DNA of 64,000 nucleotides. Source: Erythrobacter sp. HKB08. Its GTDB lineage: Bacteria > Pseudomonadota > Alphaproteobacteria > Sphingomonadales > Sphingomonadaceae. The notes beneath the pieces were generated by a model. That model was not told the origin of the DNA and ran no database searches. It was given only the letters and a program-made list of their open reading frames with translations. Where the stretch lies: the NCBI RefSeq assembly GCF_004114695.1, contig NZ_CP035310.1:1657501-1721500 (forward strand), given 5' to 3'. Both the position numbers and the translations under genes were made by a program. Shown here one piece after another: positions 35,857 through 44,546 of this stretch. Every line of letters starts with the position of its first letter. The first letter of the stretch is position 1.

Positions 35857-37857
35857 ATGAGCCTAGATCCCGCGCGAATGGTCCCCATGGCAAACGCCAT
35901 CAGGGCCTTGTCGATGGATGCGGTGCAGGCGGCGAATTCGGGGCACCCCGGCATGCCGATGGGCATGGCCGACGTCGCGACCGTCCTGTGGTCGAAATAT
36001 CTGAAGTTCGATCCTTCCGCGCCGGACTGGGCAGACCGCGACCGCTTCGTGCTGAGCGCGGGCCACGGTTCGATGCTTATCTATGCGCTGCTCCATCTCT
36101 CGGGCTACGAAAACCCGACGATGGAAGACATCCGCAACTTCCGCCAGCTGGGCAGCCCATGCGCCGGCCACCCGGAAAACTTCCTCCTCCCCGGCGTGGA
36201 ATGCACCACCGGCCCGCTCGGCCAGGGGCTCGCGATGGCCGTCGGCATGGCGATGGCGGAGCGGCACCTCAATGCGGTTCACGGTGACGACCTCGTCGAT
36301 CACCGCACCTGGGTCATCGCGGGCGACGGCTGCCTGATGGAAGGCATCAACCACGAGGCGATCGGTCTTGCCGGCCACTTGAAGCTCGGCCGCATGATCG
36401 TCCTGTGGGACGACAACAACATCACCATCGATGGCGACACCGACCTGTCGACCAGCGAGGACATCAAGGCCCGCTACCGCGCGACCGGCTGGCACGTCGC
36501 CGAATGCGACGGGCACGACTTCAACGACATCGAGCGCGCGATCGACGAAGCGGTTGCCGACGATCGCCCCTCGCTCGTCGCGTGCAAGACCGTCATCGGC
36601 AAGGGCGCGCCCAACAAGCAGGGCACCAGCGCGACCCACGGCGCACCGCTCGGTGCGGACGAAATCGCCGCGGCCCGCGAAACGCTGGGCTGGGAATACG
36701 AACCCTTCGTCGTGCCGGACGATATCCTGTCCGACTGGCGCGCGACCGGTGAAAGCGGGAAGAAAGCGCATGCCGAATGGCAGCAGCGCCTCGACAGCGA
36801 CACCGGCCGCAAGGCTGCCTTCGAGAACGGCACCATGCATGCCGGCGACCTCGCGGGCCCGGCGCTCGAAGGGCACATCGCTGCCCTGGTGGCCGAGCCG
36901 CAGAAGGTCGCGACCCGCAAGGCTTCGGAAATGGCGCTCACCGCGCTGACGGCGAAGATCCCTAACATGATCGGCGGCAGCGCCGACCTGACCGGCTCGA
37001 ACAACACCAAGACCGCTTCGACCGCGCCGATGAGCGCGGACGATTACTCAGGCCGCTATGTCTATTACGGCATCCGCGAGTTCGGCATGGCCGCGGCGAT
37101 GAACGGCATGGCGTTGCACGGCGGCATCATCCCCTACGGCGGCACCTTCCTCATCTTCAGCGACTATGCGCGCAACGCGATCCGCATGTCGGCGCTGCAG
37201 GAAGCCGAAGCGATCTACGTGATGACGCACGATTCGATCGGTCTCGGCGAAGACGGCCCGACCCACCAGCCGGTCGAGCAGGTCATGAGCCTGCGCCTTA
37301 TCCCGAACCTCAATGTGTTCCGCCCGGCAGACGTCATCGAAACGGCCGAGTGCTGGGCGCTGGCGCTGCAGGCCAAGGGCACGCCTTCGGTCCTGTGCCT
37401 CTCGCGCCAGGGCCTCCCGCAGGTCCGCGGCGAGGGCGACGAGAACTGGAGCGCGTCCTCCAACCGCTCGGCCAGGGGCGCCTATCGCCTCAAGGCTGCG
37501 GGCGCCGACCGCAAGGTCGTGCTGATCGCGACGGGCAGCGAAGTCGCGCTAGCCCTCGAAGTGGCCGCGCAGCTCGAAGGCAAGGGCATCGGCGCGGACG
37601 TCGTCTCCATGCCGAGCATGGAGCACTTCGAAGCGCAGGACGATGCCTACAAGGCGGACATCCTCGGCGGCGATGCGCTGCGCGTTTCGATCGAGGCGGG
37701 CACGACGCTCGGCTGGGAACGCTACACCGGGACGGACGGCATCAACATCGGCCTCGACCGTTTCGGCGCATCGGCCCCGGCGGAGGAACTCTTCGCCAAA
37801 TTCGGCTTCACGGCGGACGCTATCGTTCCGCAAATCATGAACAAACTGAACGGCTAA
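35857..37857 (+). CDS. tkt: Transketolase
   Basis: Transketolase moves two-carbon ketol units between sugar phosphates in the pentose phosphate pathway, using thiamine diphosphate. The 666-residue protein has full family length. Landmarks are the N-terminal NAIRALSMDAVQAANSGHPG, the ThDP/metal motif GDGCLMEG...WDDNNITIDG, the pyrimidine domain EFGMAAAMNGMALHGG with the catalytic glutamate, DSIGLGEDGPTHQPVE, and the C-terminal transketolase-C fold. It is the first gene of a glycolytic operon; gap begins 15 bases after its stop. Confidence 0.97.
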   Translation: MSLDPARMVPMANAIRALSMDAVQAANSGHPGMPMGMADVATVLWSKYLKFDPSAPDWADRDRFVLSAGHGSMLIYALLHLSGYENPTMEDIRNFRQLGSPCAGHPENFLLPGVECTTGPLGQGLAMAVGMAMAERHLNAVHGDDLVDHRTWVIAGDGCLMEGINHEAIGLAGHLKLGRMIVLWDDNNITIDGDTDLSTSEDIKARYRATGWHVAECDGHDFNDIERAIDEAVADDRPSLVACKTVIGKGAPNKQGTSATHGAPLGADEIAAARETLGWEYEPFVVPDDILSDWRATGESGKKAHAEWQQRLDSDTGRKAAFENGTMHAGDLAGPALEGHIAALVAEPQKVATRKASEMALTALTAKIPNMIGGSADLTGSNNTKTASTAPMSADDYSGRYVYYGIREFGMAAAMNGMALHGGIIPYGGTFLIFSDYARNAIRMSALQEAEAIYVMTHDSIGLGEDGPTHQPVEQVMSLRLIPNLNVFRPADVIETAECWALALQAKGTPSVLCLSRQGLPQVRGEGDENWSASSNRSARGAYRLKAAGADRKVVLIATGSEVALALEVAAQLEGKGIGADVVSMPSMEHFEAQDDAYKADILGGDALRVSIEAGTTLGWERYTGTDGINIGLDRFGASAPAEELFAKFGFTADAIVPQIMNKLNG

Positions 37858-37872
37858 GCAGGAGCATTTTTC

Positions 37873-38880
37873 ATGGCGACCAAGGTTGCAATCAACGGTT
37901 TCGGACGCATCGGCCGCCTCGTGGCGCGTGCCATTCTCGAGCGTGACGATCACGACCTCGATCTGGTCTCGATCAACGACCTGGCCGACACCAAGTCGAA
38001 CGCCCTGCTGTTCCAGTACGACAGCACGCATGGCCGTTTCCCCGGTACGGTCGAAGTCGATGGCGACGCGATCGTCGTCAACGGCAAGTCGATCAAGGTC
38101 ACCAGCGAGCGTGACCCGGGCAACCTGCCGCACGGCGAGCAGGGCATCGACATCGTGCTCGAATGCACCGGCTTCTTCCAGAGCCACGAAGCTGCCGAGC
38201 CGCACCTCAAGGCGGGCGCCAAGCGCGTGCTGATCTCGGCCCCGGCGAAGAACGTCTCGGCGACGATCGTTTACGGCGTGAACCACGACATCCTGACCTC
38301 GGGCGACGTGATTGTTTCGAATGCGAGCTGCACCACCAACTGCCTCTCGCCGATGGCCAAGGTGCTGCACGACACGGTTGGCATCGAGCGCGGTTTCATG
38401 ACCACGATCCACAGCTACACCAACGACCAGCGCATGCTCGACCAGATGCATTCCGACATGCGCCGTGCGCGCGGCGGTGCGCAGAACATGATCCCGACCA
38501 CCACCGGCGCTGCCCGTGCGGTCGGCCTCGTCCTGCCCGAACTCGCCGGCAAGCTCGACGGCTCCTCGGTCCGCGTGCCGACGCCGAATGTCAGCCTCGT
38601 CGACCTGGTTTTCACCCCGGGCCGCGACACCAGCGCGGAAGAACTGAACGCCGCGCTCAAGGCGGCTGCCGAAGGTCCGATGAAGGGCGTGCTCGACTAT
38701 ACCGAGCAGCCGCTCGTCAGCAACGACTTCAACCACCACCCGGCAAGCTCGACCATCGACAGCCTCGAAACCTCGGTCATGGAAGGCAAGCTCGCCCGCG
38801 TCGTTTCGTGGTATGACAACGAGTGGGGCTTCTCGAACCGCATGATCGACACCGCCGGAGTGATGGCCGGCCTGCTGTAA
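37873..38880 (+). CDS. gap: Glyceraldehyde-3-phosphate dehydrogenase, type I
   Basis: This enzyme oxidises and phosphorylates glyceraldehyde 3-phosphate to 1,3-bisphosphoglycerate. The 335-residue protein begins with the NAD-binding INGFGRIGR and carries the catalytic C153 in [11 protein letters not shown]. The downstream substrate-binding segment has [10 protein letters not shown], and [12 protein letters not shown] is near the end. The absence of a second gap in this window does not decide whether it also works in gluconeogenesis. It sits between tkt and pgk with 15- and 10-base gaps. Confidence 0.97.
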   Translation: MATKVAINGFGRIGRLVARAILERDDHDLDLVSINDLADTKSNALLFQYDSTHGRFPGTVEVDGDAIVVNGKSIKVTSERDPGNLPHGEQGIDIVLECTGFFQSHEAAEPHLKAGAKRVLISAPAKNVSATIVYGVNHDILTSGDVIVSNASCTTNCLSPMAKVLHDTVGIERGFMTTIHSYTNDQRMLDQMHSDMRRARGGAQNMIPTTTGAARAVGLVLPELAGKLDGSSVRVPTPNVSLVDLVFTPGRDTSAEELNAALKAAAEGPMKGVLDYTEQPLVSNDFNHHPASSTIDSLETSVMEGKLARVVSWYDNEWGFSNRMIDTAGVMAGLL

Positions 38881-38890
38881 GGGCAAAGCA

Positions 38891-40090
38891 ATGGCGAACT
38901 TCAAAACCCTCGACGACCTTGGCGATATCACCGGCAAGGTCGCGCTGGTGCGCGTCGACCTGAACCTGCCGATGAAGGACGGCTCGGCGACCGACGTAAC
39001 CCGCGTCGAAGCGGTCAAGCCGACCATTCTCGAACTGTGCGATCGCGGGGCGAAAGTCCTGCTCCTCGCGCATTTCGGGCGGCCCAAGGGCCAGCGTCAC
39101 TCGACCATGAGCACCAGCTTCGTGCAGGGCGATGTCGAGGAAGTGCTCGGGAAGGAAATCATGTTCGTGCCCGAGGTCATGGGACCGGTGGTCGAACAGT
39201 CGCTTGGCATTCTGCGCAATGGCGATATCGGCCTGCTCGACAACGTGCGCTTCTGGCCGGGCGAAGAAGCCAACGATCCCGAGTTCGCCAAGGGTATCGC
39301 CGCGCATGGCGATTTCTACGTCAATGACGCCTTTTCCGCTGCGCACCGCGCGCATGCCTCGACCGAGGGGCTGGCGCACCACCTCCCGGCCTATGCGGGC
39401 AGGGCGATGGAAGCCGAACTCAAGGCGCTCGACGCCGCGCTCGGCAATCCGGAGCAGCCGGTGGCGGCAGTCGTCGGCGGGGCGAAGGTATCGACAAAGC
39501 TCGACGTGCTTCAGAACCTCGTCGGCAAGGTGCAGCACCTGATCATCGGCGGCGGTATGGCCAATACCTTCCTCGCCGCGCGCGGGGTCGATGTCGGCAA
39601 GTCGCTGTGCGAGCACGACCTGACCGACACCGCCAACGCCATCATGGACAAGGCCGACCACGCCGGCTGCACGGTGCATCTGCCTTATGACGTCGTGGTA
39701 GCGAAGGAATTCGCCGCAAACCCGCCGTCGCTGCGCACCTGCAACGTGCACGAAGTCTCGAGCGACGAGATGATTCTCGACATCGGCCCGCAGGCGGTCG
39801 AGGCGCTGGCCGACGTTCTTAAGACCTGCCGCACGCTGGTCTGGAACGGTCCGCTCGGCGCCTTCGAGACCGAGCCGTTCGACGCGGCGACGGTCTCGCT
39901 GGCGCGCACCGCGGCTGCCCTGACGCAGGACGGCTCGCTCAAGTCGGTCGCCGGCGGCGGCGATACGGTGGCTGCTCTCATGCATGCCGGTGTCGCGGGC
40001 GATTTCTCCTATATTTCAACGGCTGGCGGCGCGTTCCTCGAATGGATGGAAGGCAAGGAGCTGCCCGGCGTGAAGGCTCTGCAGGCATGA
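38891..40090 (+). CDS. pgk: Phosphoglycerate kinase
   Basis: Pgk transfers phosphate between 1,3-bisphosphoglycerate and ADP. The 399-residue two-domain protein shows the N-terminal [15 protein letters not shown], the substrate-binding arginine region [20 protein letters not shown], the hinge [13 protein letters not shown], and the C-terminal nucleotide segment [11 protein letters not shown] followed by [15 protein letters not shown]. Its stop overlaps the start of the thioesterase gene (ATGA), linking the two in one operon. Confidence 0.97.
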   Translation: MANFKTLDDLGDITGKVALVRVDLNLPMKDGSATDVTRVEAVKPTILELCDRGAKVLLLAHFGRPKGQRHSTMSTSFVQGDVEEVLGKEIMFVPEVMGPVVEQSLGILRNGDIGLLDNVRFWPGEEANDPEFAKGIAAHGDFYVNDAFSAAHRAHASTEGLAHHLPAYAGRAMEAELKALDAALGNPEQPVAAVVGGAKVSTKLDVLQNLVGKVQHLIIGGGMANTFLAARGVDVGKSLCEHDLTDTANAIMDKADHAGCTVHLPYDVVVAKEFAANPPSLRTCNVHEVSSDEMILDIGPQAVEALADVLKTCRTLVWNGPLGAFETEPFDAATVSLARTAAALTQDGSLKSVAGGGDTVAALMHAGVAGDFSYISTAGGAFLEWMEGKELPGVKALQA

Positions 40091-40539
40091 GCGAGAACGA
40101 AGCCGTCGGCGCTTCCGGCGGGCTGGTCACCGTAACCGAGGGCGAGTTCGCCGGCTGGAAATGCTGGCAGGGCGATGCGTTCGAGGAACGCGCCGGACCC
40201 TTCTACGAAAAGCTCGACGAGAACGGCGAGCCGGTTGTCGCCTTCCGGGCAGAGCCGCGCCACATGAACGGTGCGGGCTTCATGCACGGCGGTTGCCTGA
40301 TGACCTTCGCCGACAGCGCGATCTTCTCGATTGCCCGCGAGGCGATGGACGGATCGCATGGCGTCACCATGAGCATGACCAGCGATTTCCTCGATGCCGC
40401 GCGCGTCGGGCAGCTGATCGAGGCGCGCGGACAGGTCACGCGGGCAGGGGGCAAGACCGTCTATGCCCGCGGGATCGTAACCGCGGACGGCAAGCCGGTG
40501 TTGAGCTTCACCGGCATCATCCGGAAAATCCGCCGCTGA
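40087..40539 (+). CDS. PaaI-type hotdog-fold thioesterase
   Basis: A 150-residue single hotdog-fold protein of the PaaI/YdiI acyl-CoA thioesterase group. The helix-start motif [19 protein letters not shown] provides the HGG turn and the acidic residue used for hydrolysis. The later strands ([21 protein letters not shown]) fit the family. The ATG at 40087 overlaps the pgk stop by four bases; the open frame extends upstream inside pgk but has no ribosome-binding site there. The substrate is unknown. Why it is coupled to pgk is not evident. Confidence 0.85.
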   Translation: MSENEAVGASGGLVTVTEGEFAGWKCWQGDAFEERAGPFYEKLDENGEPVVAFRAEPRHMNGAGFMHGGCLMTFADSAIFSIAREAMDGSHGVTMSMTSDFLDAARVGQLIEARGQVTRAGGKTVYARGIVTADGKPVLSFTGIIRKIRR

Positions 40540-40541
40540 CC

Positions 40542-41180
40542 ATGCCGGAAACGCGCCACCTCTTCGCCACTCCCTTCGTGATCGACACGTTGCAGAGCGA
40601 AGAGGGGCTGCGGATGCTGCGCGATGCGATCGAGGCGGAGCATGCGCGCGACGCTGACGGCGTCAGCATTTCCAATATCGGCGGATGGCATTCCAACACG
40701 CAGATGCTCGATTGGGGCGGCGAGGCCGCGCGGGCGCTTGCACTGAAGGCGATGCAGCTTGCCGATGCGCAGACGCTCGACGTGCGCAGCCCAGATGACA
40801 GCCGCTTCACCTGGCACCCCGAGATGTGGGCAAATGTCAGCGGCAAGGGCAATGCCAACCAGTATCACTTCCACCCCGGCAGCTACTGGTCGGCGGTCGC
40901 CTATGTCGACGATGGCTATGACGGGGACGAGAACCCGGAACTCGGCGGCGAACTGCAGTTGCTCGACCCGCGCATGCCGATGGTGCGCATGACTGCACCC
41001 GACCTGCGAATGCGGGGCGAGGGCGGCGATGCGCAGCAGAACGAGGTGCTGGTGCGTCCGCGAACCGGCATGATCGTGATGTTCCCCAGCTGGCTCCAGC
41101 ACGCGGTGCGCGCGTTTCTCGGCCAAGGCACGCGCATTTCCATCGCGATCAACCTCATCCCGGTGCTGAAGCGGGGCTGA
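40542..41180 (+). CDS. Putative 2OG-Fe(II) oxygenase (TIGR02466-type)
   Basis: A 212-residue protein resembling the TIGR02466 group of 2-oxoglutarate/Fe(II) dioxygenase-like proteins. The conserved block NANQYHFHPGSYWSAVAYVD supplies the first metal histidine region, and MIVMFPSWLQHAVRAF with TRISIAINL supplies the distal histidine and the arginine expected to bind 2-oxoglutarate. The substrate is unknown. It starts two bases after the thioesterase stop, so it is part of the tkt-gap-pgk transcript. Confidence 0.78.
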   Translation: MPETRHLFATPFVIDTLQSEEGLRMLRDAIEAEHARDADGVSISNIGGWHSNTQMLDWGGEAARALALKAMQLADAQTLDVRSPDDSRFTWHPEMWANVSGKGNANQYHFHPGSYWSAVAYVDDGYDGDENPELGGELQLLDPRMPMVRMTAPDLRMRGEGGDAQQNEVLVRPRTGMIVMFPSWLQHAVRAFLGQGTRISIAINLIPVLKRG

Positions 41181-41260
41181 TGGACGCGCATCTCGAAAAG
41201 GGTGCGAAAGCTCGCCGGGGACGGTTGCGGGCGGCACCGCTGCGCGTTAGAGGCGCGGCG

Positions 41261-41278
41261 CGTGCATTCGTATGCACG
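41261..41278. repeat. Perfect 7-bp hairpin in the aldolase leader
   Basis: CGTGCAT (41261-41267), loop TCGT, ATGCACG (41272-41278) lies 26 bases before the aldolase ATG. It could be a leader hairpin that affects mRNA stability, or a weak terminator of the upstream genes. Confidence 0.4.
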
Positions 41279-41304
41279 GACAAGTTTCACGACGAGGATC
41301 ATCC

Positions 41305-42198
41305 ATGAATTTCGACGAAATGACCGCCAAGATCGCAACCGGTGACGGCTTCATCGCCGCGCTCGACCAGTCGGGCGGTTCGACCCCCAAGGCGCTTCGC
41401 GGCTACGGCGTCGAGGACGACGAATGGAACGGCGACGAGGAAATGTTCGCCAAGATCCACGAAATGCGCTGCCGCATCGTCGAAAGCCCGGCTTTCACCG
41501 GCGAGAAGGTCGTCGGGGCGATCCTGTTCGAAAAGACCATGGAAGGCTGCACGCAAGACGGCTCGCCGATCCCGCACAAGCTGCGCGCCAAGGGCATCGT
41601 CCCGTTCCTCAAGGTCGACAAGGGCATGCACGACACCGAGAACGGCGTGCAGCTGATGAAGGAGATGCCGGAACTCGACGCGAACTGCGCGCGGGCGAAG
41701 GAACTCGGCGTGTTCGGCACCAAGATGCGCTCGGTCATTCACGACGCGAATGCAGAGGGCATTGCCGCGAACGTTCGCCAGCAGATGGACTTCGGTCTCC
41801 AGATCCTCGGCAACGGCCTCGTCCCGATCCTCGAGCCGGAAGTGAGCCTGAAGAGCGAGACCCGCGCCGAAGCGGAATCCATGCTGCTCTCGAGCGCACT
41901 CGAACAGCTCGAGCGCGTGCCTGAAGGCAAGCAGGTCATGTGGAAGCTGACCATCCCGGCCGAGCCGAACACCTACAAGGCGCTGACCGAGCATCCCAAG
42001 GTGCTGCGCGTCGTGGCGCTGTCGGGCGGCTATTCGCGCGACGAGGCATGCAGCGAGCTCGCGAAGAACGGCGGCATGATCGCCAGCTTCAGCCGCGCGC
42101 TGCTCGAGGAACTGCGCCAGCAGATGGACGACAAGCAGTTCGACGAGGCGCTCGAAAGCGCAATCGACGAGATCTACGCAGCCAGCGTCGCGGGTTGA
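41305..42198 (+). CDS. fda: Fructose-bisphosphate aldolase, class I
   Basis: A Schiff-base (metal-independent) aldolase splitting fructose 1,6-bisphosphate to glyceraldehyde 3-phosphate and dihydroxyacetone phosphate. The 297 residues resemble the short Staphylococcus-type Fda: IAALDQSGGSTPKALRGYG at the N-terminus, GAILFEKTM, KGIVPFLKVDKG, LVPILEPEV, and VMWKLTIPAEPN, whose lysine is the likely Schiff-base residue, followed by VVALSGGYSRDEA. The ATG at 41305 is preferred over one 33 bases upstream because family members begin MNFDEM-like. It follows the oxygenase gene by 124 bases and ends at a strong hairpin. Confidence 0.94.
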   Translation: MNFDEMTAKIATGDGFIAALDQSGGSTPKALRGYGVEDDEWNGDEEMFAKIHEMRCRIVESPAFTGEKVVGAILFEKTMEGCTQDGSPIPHKLRAKGIVPFLKVDKGMHDTENGVQLMKEMPELDANCARAKELGVFGTKMRSVIHDANAEGIAANVRQQMDFGLQILGNGLVPILEPEVSLKSETRAEAESMLLSSALEQLERVPEGKQVMWKLTIPAEPNTYKALTEHPKVLRVVALSGGYSRDEACSELAKNGGMIASFSRALLEELRQQMDDKQFDEALESAIDEIYAASVAG

Positions 42199-42227
42199 TC
42201 AGACAAAAAAGCTAAATCTGAAACGCT

Positions 42228-42265
42228 GGCCGGTCGGCTCCCTTCTTGATGTGAGCCGACCGGCC
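42228..42265. terminator. Strong 13-bp hairpin between aldolase and the 57-residue gene
   Basis: GGCCGGTCGGCTC (42228-42240) pairs perfectly with GAGCCGACCGGCC (42253-42265) around a 12-base loop. It lies between convergent genes, so it probably ends transcription from both sides. On the minus strand a T6 run follows about 20 bases on. Confidence 0.75.
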
Positions 42266-42274
42266 ATCGTCGTA

Positions 42275-42448
42275 TTAGGGCTGCAGTTCCTTGCAGGTTT
42301 CGGTCAGGCCGAGAAACAGCCAGCCGAACAGGCAGCCGAGGGTGTAGCCGTATTCGCCGTCCTTGCTGGCCATCGCCGGTGCCGAGGTGAAGGCCAGGCC
42401 TGCGACCGCGGCAAGCATGACTGCGTGCTTGGTGTACTTCTTTGCCAT
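42275..42448 (-). CDS. Small exported protein of 57 residues
   Basis: ATG 42448 opens a 57-residue frame ending at TAA 42275-42277. The first 27 residues form a Sec signal peptide with a basic start (MAKKYTKHAV), a hydrophobic core (MLAAVAGLAFTSA) and an APAMAS cleavage site. The mature peptide is only about 30 residues, SKDGEYGYTLGCLFGWLFLG followed by a short tail with a second cysteine (TCKEL). The two cysteines could form a disulfide, or the central hydrophobic run could insert in a membrane. AAAGGAA precedes the ATG inside a hairpin. It is divergent from thiE. I do not recognise the family. Confidence 0.75.
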   Translation of the reverse strand: MAKKYTKHAVMLAAVAGLAFTSAPAMASKDGEYGYTLGCLFGWLFLGLTETCKELQP

Positions 42449-42449
42449 T

Positions 42450-42480
42450 TGTTTATTTTCCTTTCAGACCCAAATAAACA
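42450..42480 (-). promoter_or_regulatory. AU-rich leader hairpin enclosing the ribosome-binding site
   Basis: On the minus strand TGTTTATTT pairs perfectly with AAATAAACA. The 13-base loop contains the Shine-Dalgarno AAAGGA, and the ATG follows one base after the stem. Eight of nine pairs are A-U, so the stem would open easily; it could tune translation of the 57-residue protein. Confidence 0.45.
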
Positions 42481-42497
42481 GGGTGATTCGAAAGTAA

Positions 42498-42530
42498 AAT
42501 GGCCTATCATGCTCTGTCAAATAGGTCATT
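42498..42530. promoter_or_regulatory. Inverted repeat in the divergent region before thiE
   Basis: AATGGCCTAT (42498-42507) and ATAGGTCATT (42521-42530) are inverted copies with one mismatch, 13 bases apart. The position between divergent genes suggests an operator. No TPP-riboswitch core is visible before thiE. Confidence 0.35.
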
Positions 42531-42618
42531 TATACTTCTTGTGGATTGCGTGGGCCGCGCTGAGCGCACCGATCTTTGCTTATCGACGCCTATGCTGCGA
42601 GGCGTTAAGGCGTTGCCG

Positions 42619-43251
42619 ATGCAAGACGATATCTCAACCCAGCTGTACCTGATCTCCCCGCTCGATGTGGGCGGGGACTTCCCCGATCGTCTCGCCCGCG
42701 CGCTCGATGCGGGCGAGGGGCTTGTCACGGCATTCCAGTTCCGCGTGAAGGGTGTGGAGCAGCACGAGGCAGCAAAACTCGCCGAACCGCTGCAGGCGAC
42801 CTGCGCCGAGCGGGACGTTGCCTTCATCGTCAATGACAGCATCGCACTGGCGAAGCGCTTGAAGGCAGATGGCGTCCACCTCGGCCAGAAGGACGGCAAT
42901 CCGAAAGAGGCGCGCGAGGAATTGGGTCGCGAGGCGCAGATCGGCGTCACCTGCCACGCCTCGCGCCACCTCGCGATGGAAGCGGGCGAGGCGGGGGCGG
43001 ACTATGTCGCTTTCGGCGCCTTCTTCCCTTCGACCACCAAGGACACCGAGCATCGGGCAGAGGTCGACCTGCTCGAATGGTGGACCCAGCTGTTCGAAAT
43101 TCCCTGCGTCGCCATCGGCGGCATAACGCCCGATAATTGCAAGCCCCTGATCGAGGCTGGTGCGGACTTCCTCGCCGTGTCGGGCTCGGTGTGGAACGGC
43201 GACGAAGTTGCTGCGATCAAGGCATTTTCGGAGCAAATCGCCAGCGCGTGA
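42619..43251 (+). CDS. thiE: Thiamine phosphate synthase family protein
   Basis: ThiE joins hydroxymethylpyrimidine pyrophosphate and thiazole phosphate to make thiamine phosphate. The 210-residue TIM-barrel protein carries FIVNDSIALAKRLKADGVHLGQKDG, the pyrophosphate/Mg site of the family, GVTCHAS, DYVAFGAFFPSTTKD and the phosphate loop AIGGITPDNC. The usual QLRxK is FQFRVK here, and the family is somewhat diverged. ATG 42619 follows TAAGGCG at good spacing; the frame is open 120 bases upstream but those residues do not resemble the family. It may supply cofactor to the ThDP enzymes nearby. Confidence 0.85.
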   Translation: MQDDISTQLYLISPLDVGGDFPDRLARALDAGEGLVTAFQFRVKGVEQHEAAKLAEPLQATCAERDVAFIVNDSIALAKRLKADGVHLGQKDGNPKEAREELGREAQIGVTCHASRHLAMEAGEAGADYVAFGAFFPSTTKDTEHRAEVDLLEWWTQLFEIPCVAIGGITPDNCKPLIEAGADFLAVSGSVWNGDEVAAIKAFSEQIASA

Positions 43252-43305
43252 GTTGGGTGCTCATGAAGGGGCGGGTCGCGTCCCCGTTTCATGAGGGAGC
43301 TACCC

Positions 43306-44529
43306 ATGCGCAAACTTCTTACCATCGCCGTATCGTCCATCGCCCTTGCCGCATGTGGCGGCTCGCCGGAGCAGGCCGAGCAGCCGGAAACGACTGCCTC
43401 CGCAGAACCCCAGACAGATTACGGTTACGAGACCTACAGCGAGGATAACCTCGCCGACACGATGGCCTCCAACGACGATCGCTACATGACCGAAGCCAGC
43501 GACGGTGGCGGCGATAGTGCACAGAAGTCAGACACCCCCGACAGCGAGAAGCGCCCGGTCATGCAGGCGCAGGTCGTGCTCGACCGGATCGGTTTCGGCC
43601 CGGGCGTAATCGACGGCAAGATGGGCATGAGCACCGAGAACGCGCTGATGGGTTTCCAGGAAGCGAACGATCTCGACACGACCGGCAAGCTCGACGAGGC
43701 GACCAAGCAGGCGCTCGCCGAATGGGACCGCATTCCGGCAACGCGTGTCGTGACGATCCCGGCAAGCTGGGGCGAGCAGGATTACACGGACATTCCGGAA
43801 GATACGGCAGAAAAGGCCAAGCTGGAGCGGCTCGGCTACAAGTCGCTCGACGAGCGGCTGGCGGAGCGCTTCCACACGACCGTCGATGTGCTCAAGCAGC
43901 TGAATCCAGGGGGCAAGCCCGCCGGAATGGGCGTCTCGCAAACCGCGTCATCGGATAGTGCTAGCGAGAAGGCGCAGGGACAATCGTCCAGCTTCTTCAC
44001 CGCCGGCCAGCAGGTCCGCGTTCCCAACATCGGCGGCGACCGCATCGCCAAGGGCGCGATCGAGAAGGCCGACTGGCAACGCACTCTCGCAAGTCTCGGA
44101 GTCGGCAGCGACCAACCGCAAGTCGACAAGATCGTCGTGAGCAAGAAGGGCGACACGCTGAAGGCCTACCAGGGCGAGAAGCTCGTCGCGCTTTTCACGG
44201 TCAGTTCCGGGTCCAGCGAATTTCCTTTGCCGCTGGGCGAATGGGATATCCTCGGTATCGCGCACAACCCGCCGTACAGCTACGACCCGGAAGTCCTCTC
44301 GGGTGGAAGCCGCGACGGCGAGGAATACACCTTGCCGCCGGGTCCCAACGGGCCGGTCGGGATCGTCTGGATCGATCTCAGTAAGGAGCATTACGGCATC
44401 CACGGCACGCCCGAGCCCGAAACCATCGGCCGCGCGCAAAGCCATGGCTGTGTTCGCTTGACGAATTGGGACGCGGCAAGGCTGGCCGGGATGGTCTCTC
44501 AGCAGACGCAGGTGATTTTCGAAGCCTAA
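43306..44529 (+). CDS. Lipoprotein L,D-transpeptidase with peptidoglycan-binding domain
   Basis: A 407-residue predicted lipoprotein. The signal MRKLLTIAVSSIALAAC ends in a lipobox with acylated C17. A low-complexity acidic linker is followed by a peptidoglycan-binding repeat (VLDRIGFGPGVIDGKMGMST, about 85-135). The C-terminal YkuD domain has the active-site HGTPEPETIGRAQSHGCVRL with C382. Such enzymes form 3-3 peptide cross-links or attach proteins to peptidoglycan in the periplasm. The ATG at 43306 is preferred over 43291 for GGGAG spacing. It is followed after 17 bases by an M23 endopeptidase. Confidence 0.91.
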   Translation: MRKLLTIAVSSIALAACGGSPEQAEQPETTASAEPQTDYGYETYSEDNLADTMASNDDRYMTEASDGGGDSAQKSDTPDSEKRPVMQAQVVLDRIGFGPGVIDGKMGMSTENALMGFQEANDLDTTGKLDEATKQALAEWDRIPATRVVTIPASWGEQDYTDIPEDTAEKAKLERLGYKSLDERLAERFHTTVDVLKQLNPGGKPAGMGVSQTASSDSASEKAQGQSSSFFTAGQQVRVPNIGGDRIAKGAIEKADWQRTLASLGVGSDQPQVDKIVVSKKGDTLKAYQGEKLVALFTVSSGSSEFPLPLGEWDILGIAHNPPYSYDPEVLSGGSRDGEEYTLPPGPNGPVGIVWIDLSKEHYGIHGTPEPETIGRAQSHGCVRLTNWDAARLAGMVSQQTQVIFEA

Positions 44530-44546
44530 GCGGCTAGAGTCGAAAA

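Noticed and set aside
37549-39087. 512-codon minus-strand frame across tkt, gap and pgk
   Set aside because: It crosses three certain genes and is explained by their GC-rich third positions.
42449-42618. TPP riboswitch before thiE
   Set aside because: I cannot find the CTGAGA and the conserved 3' thi-box segments.
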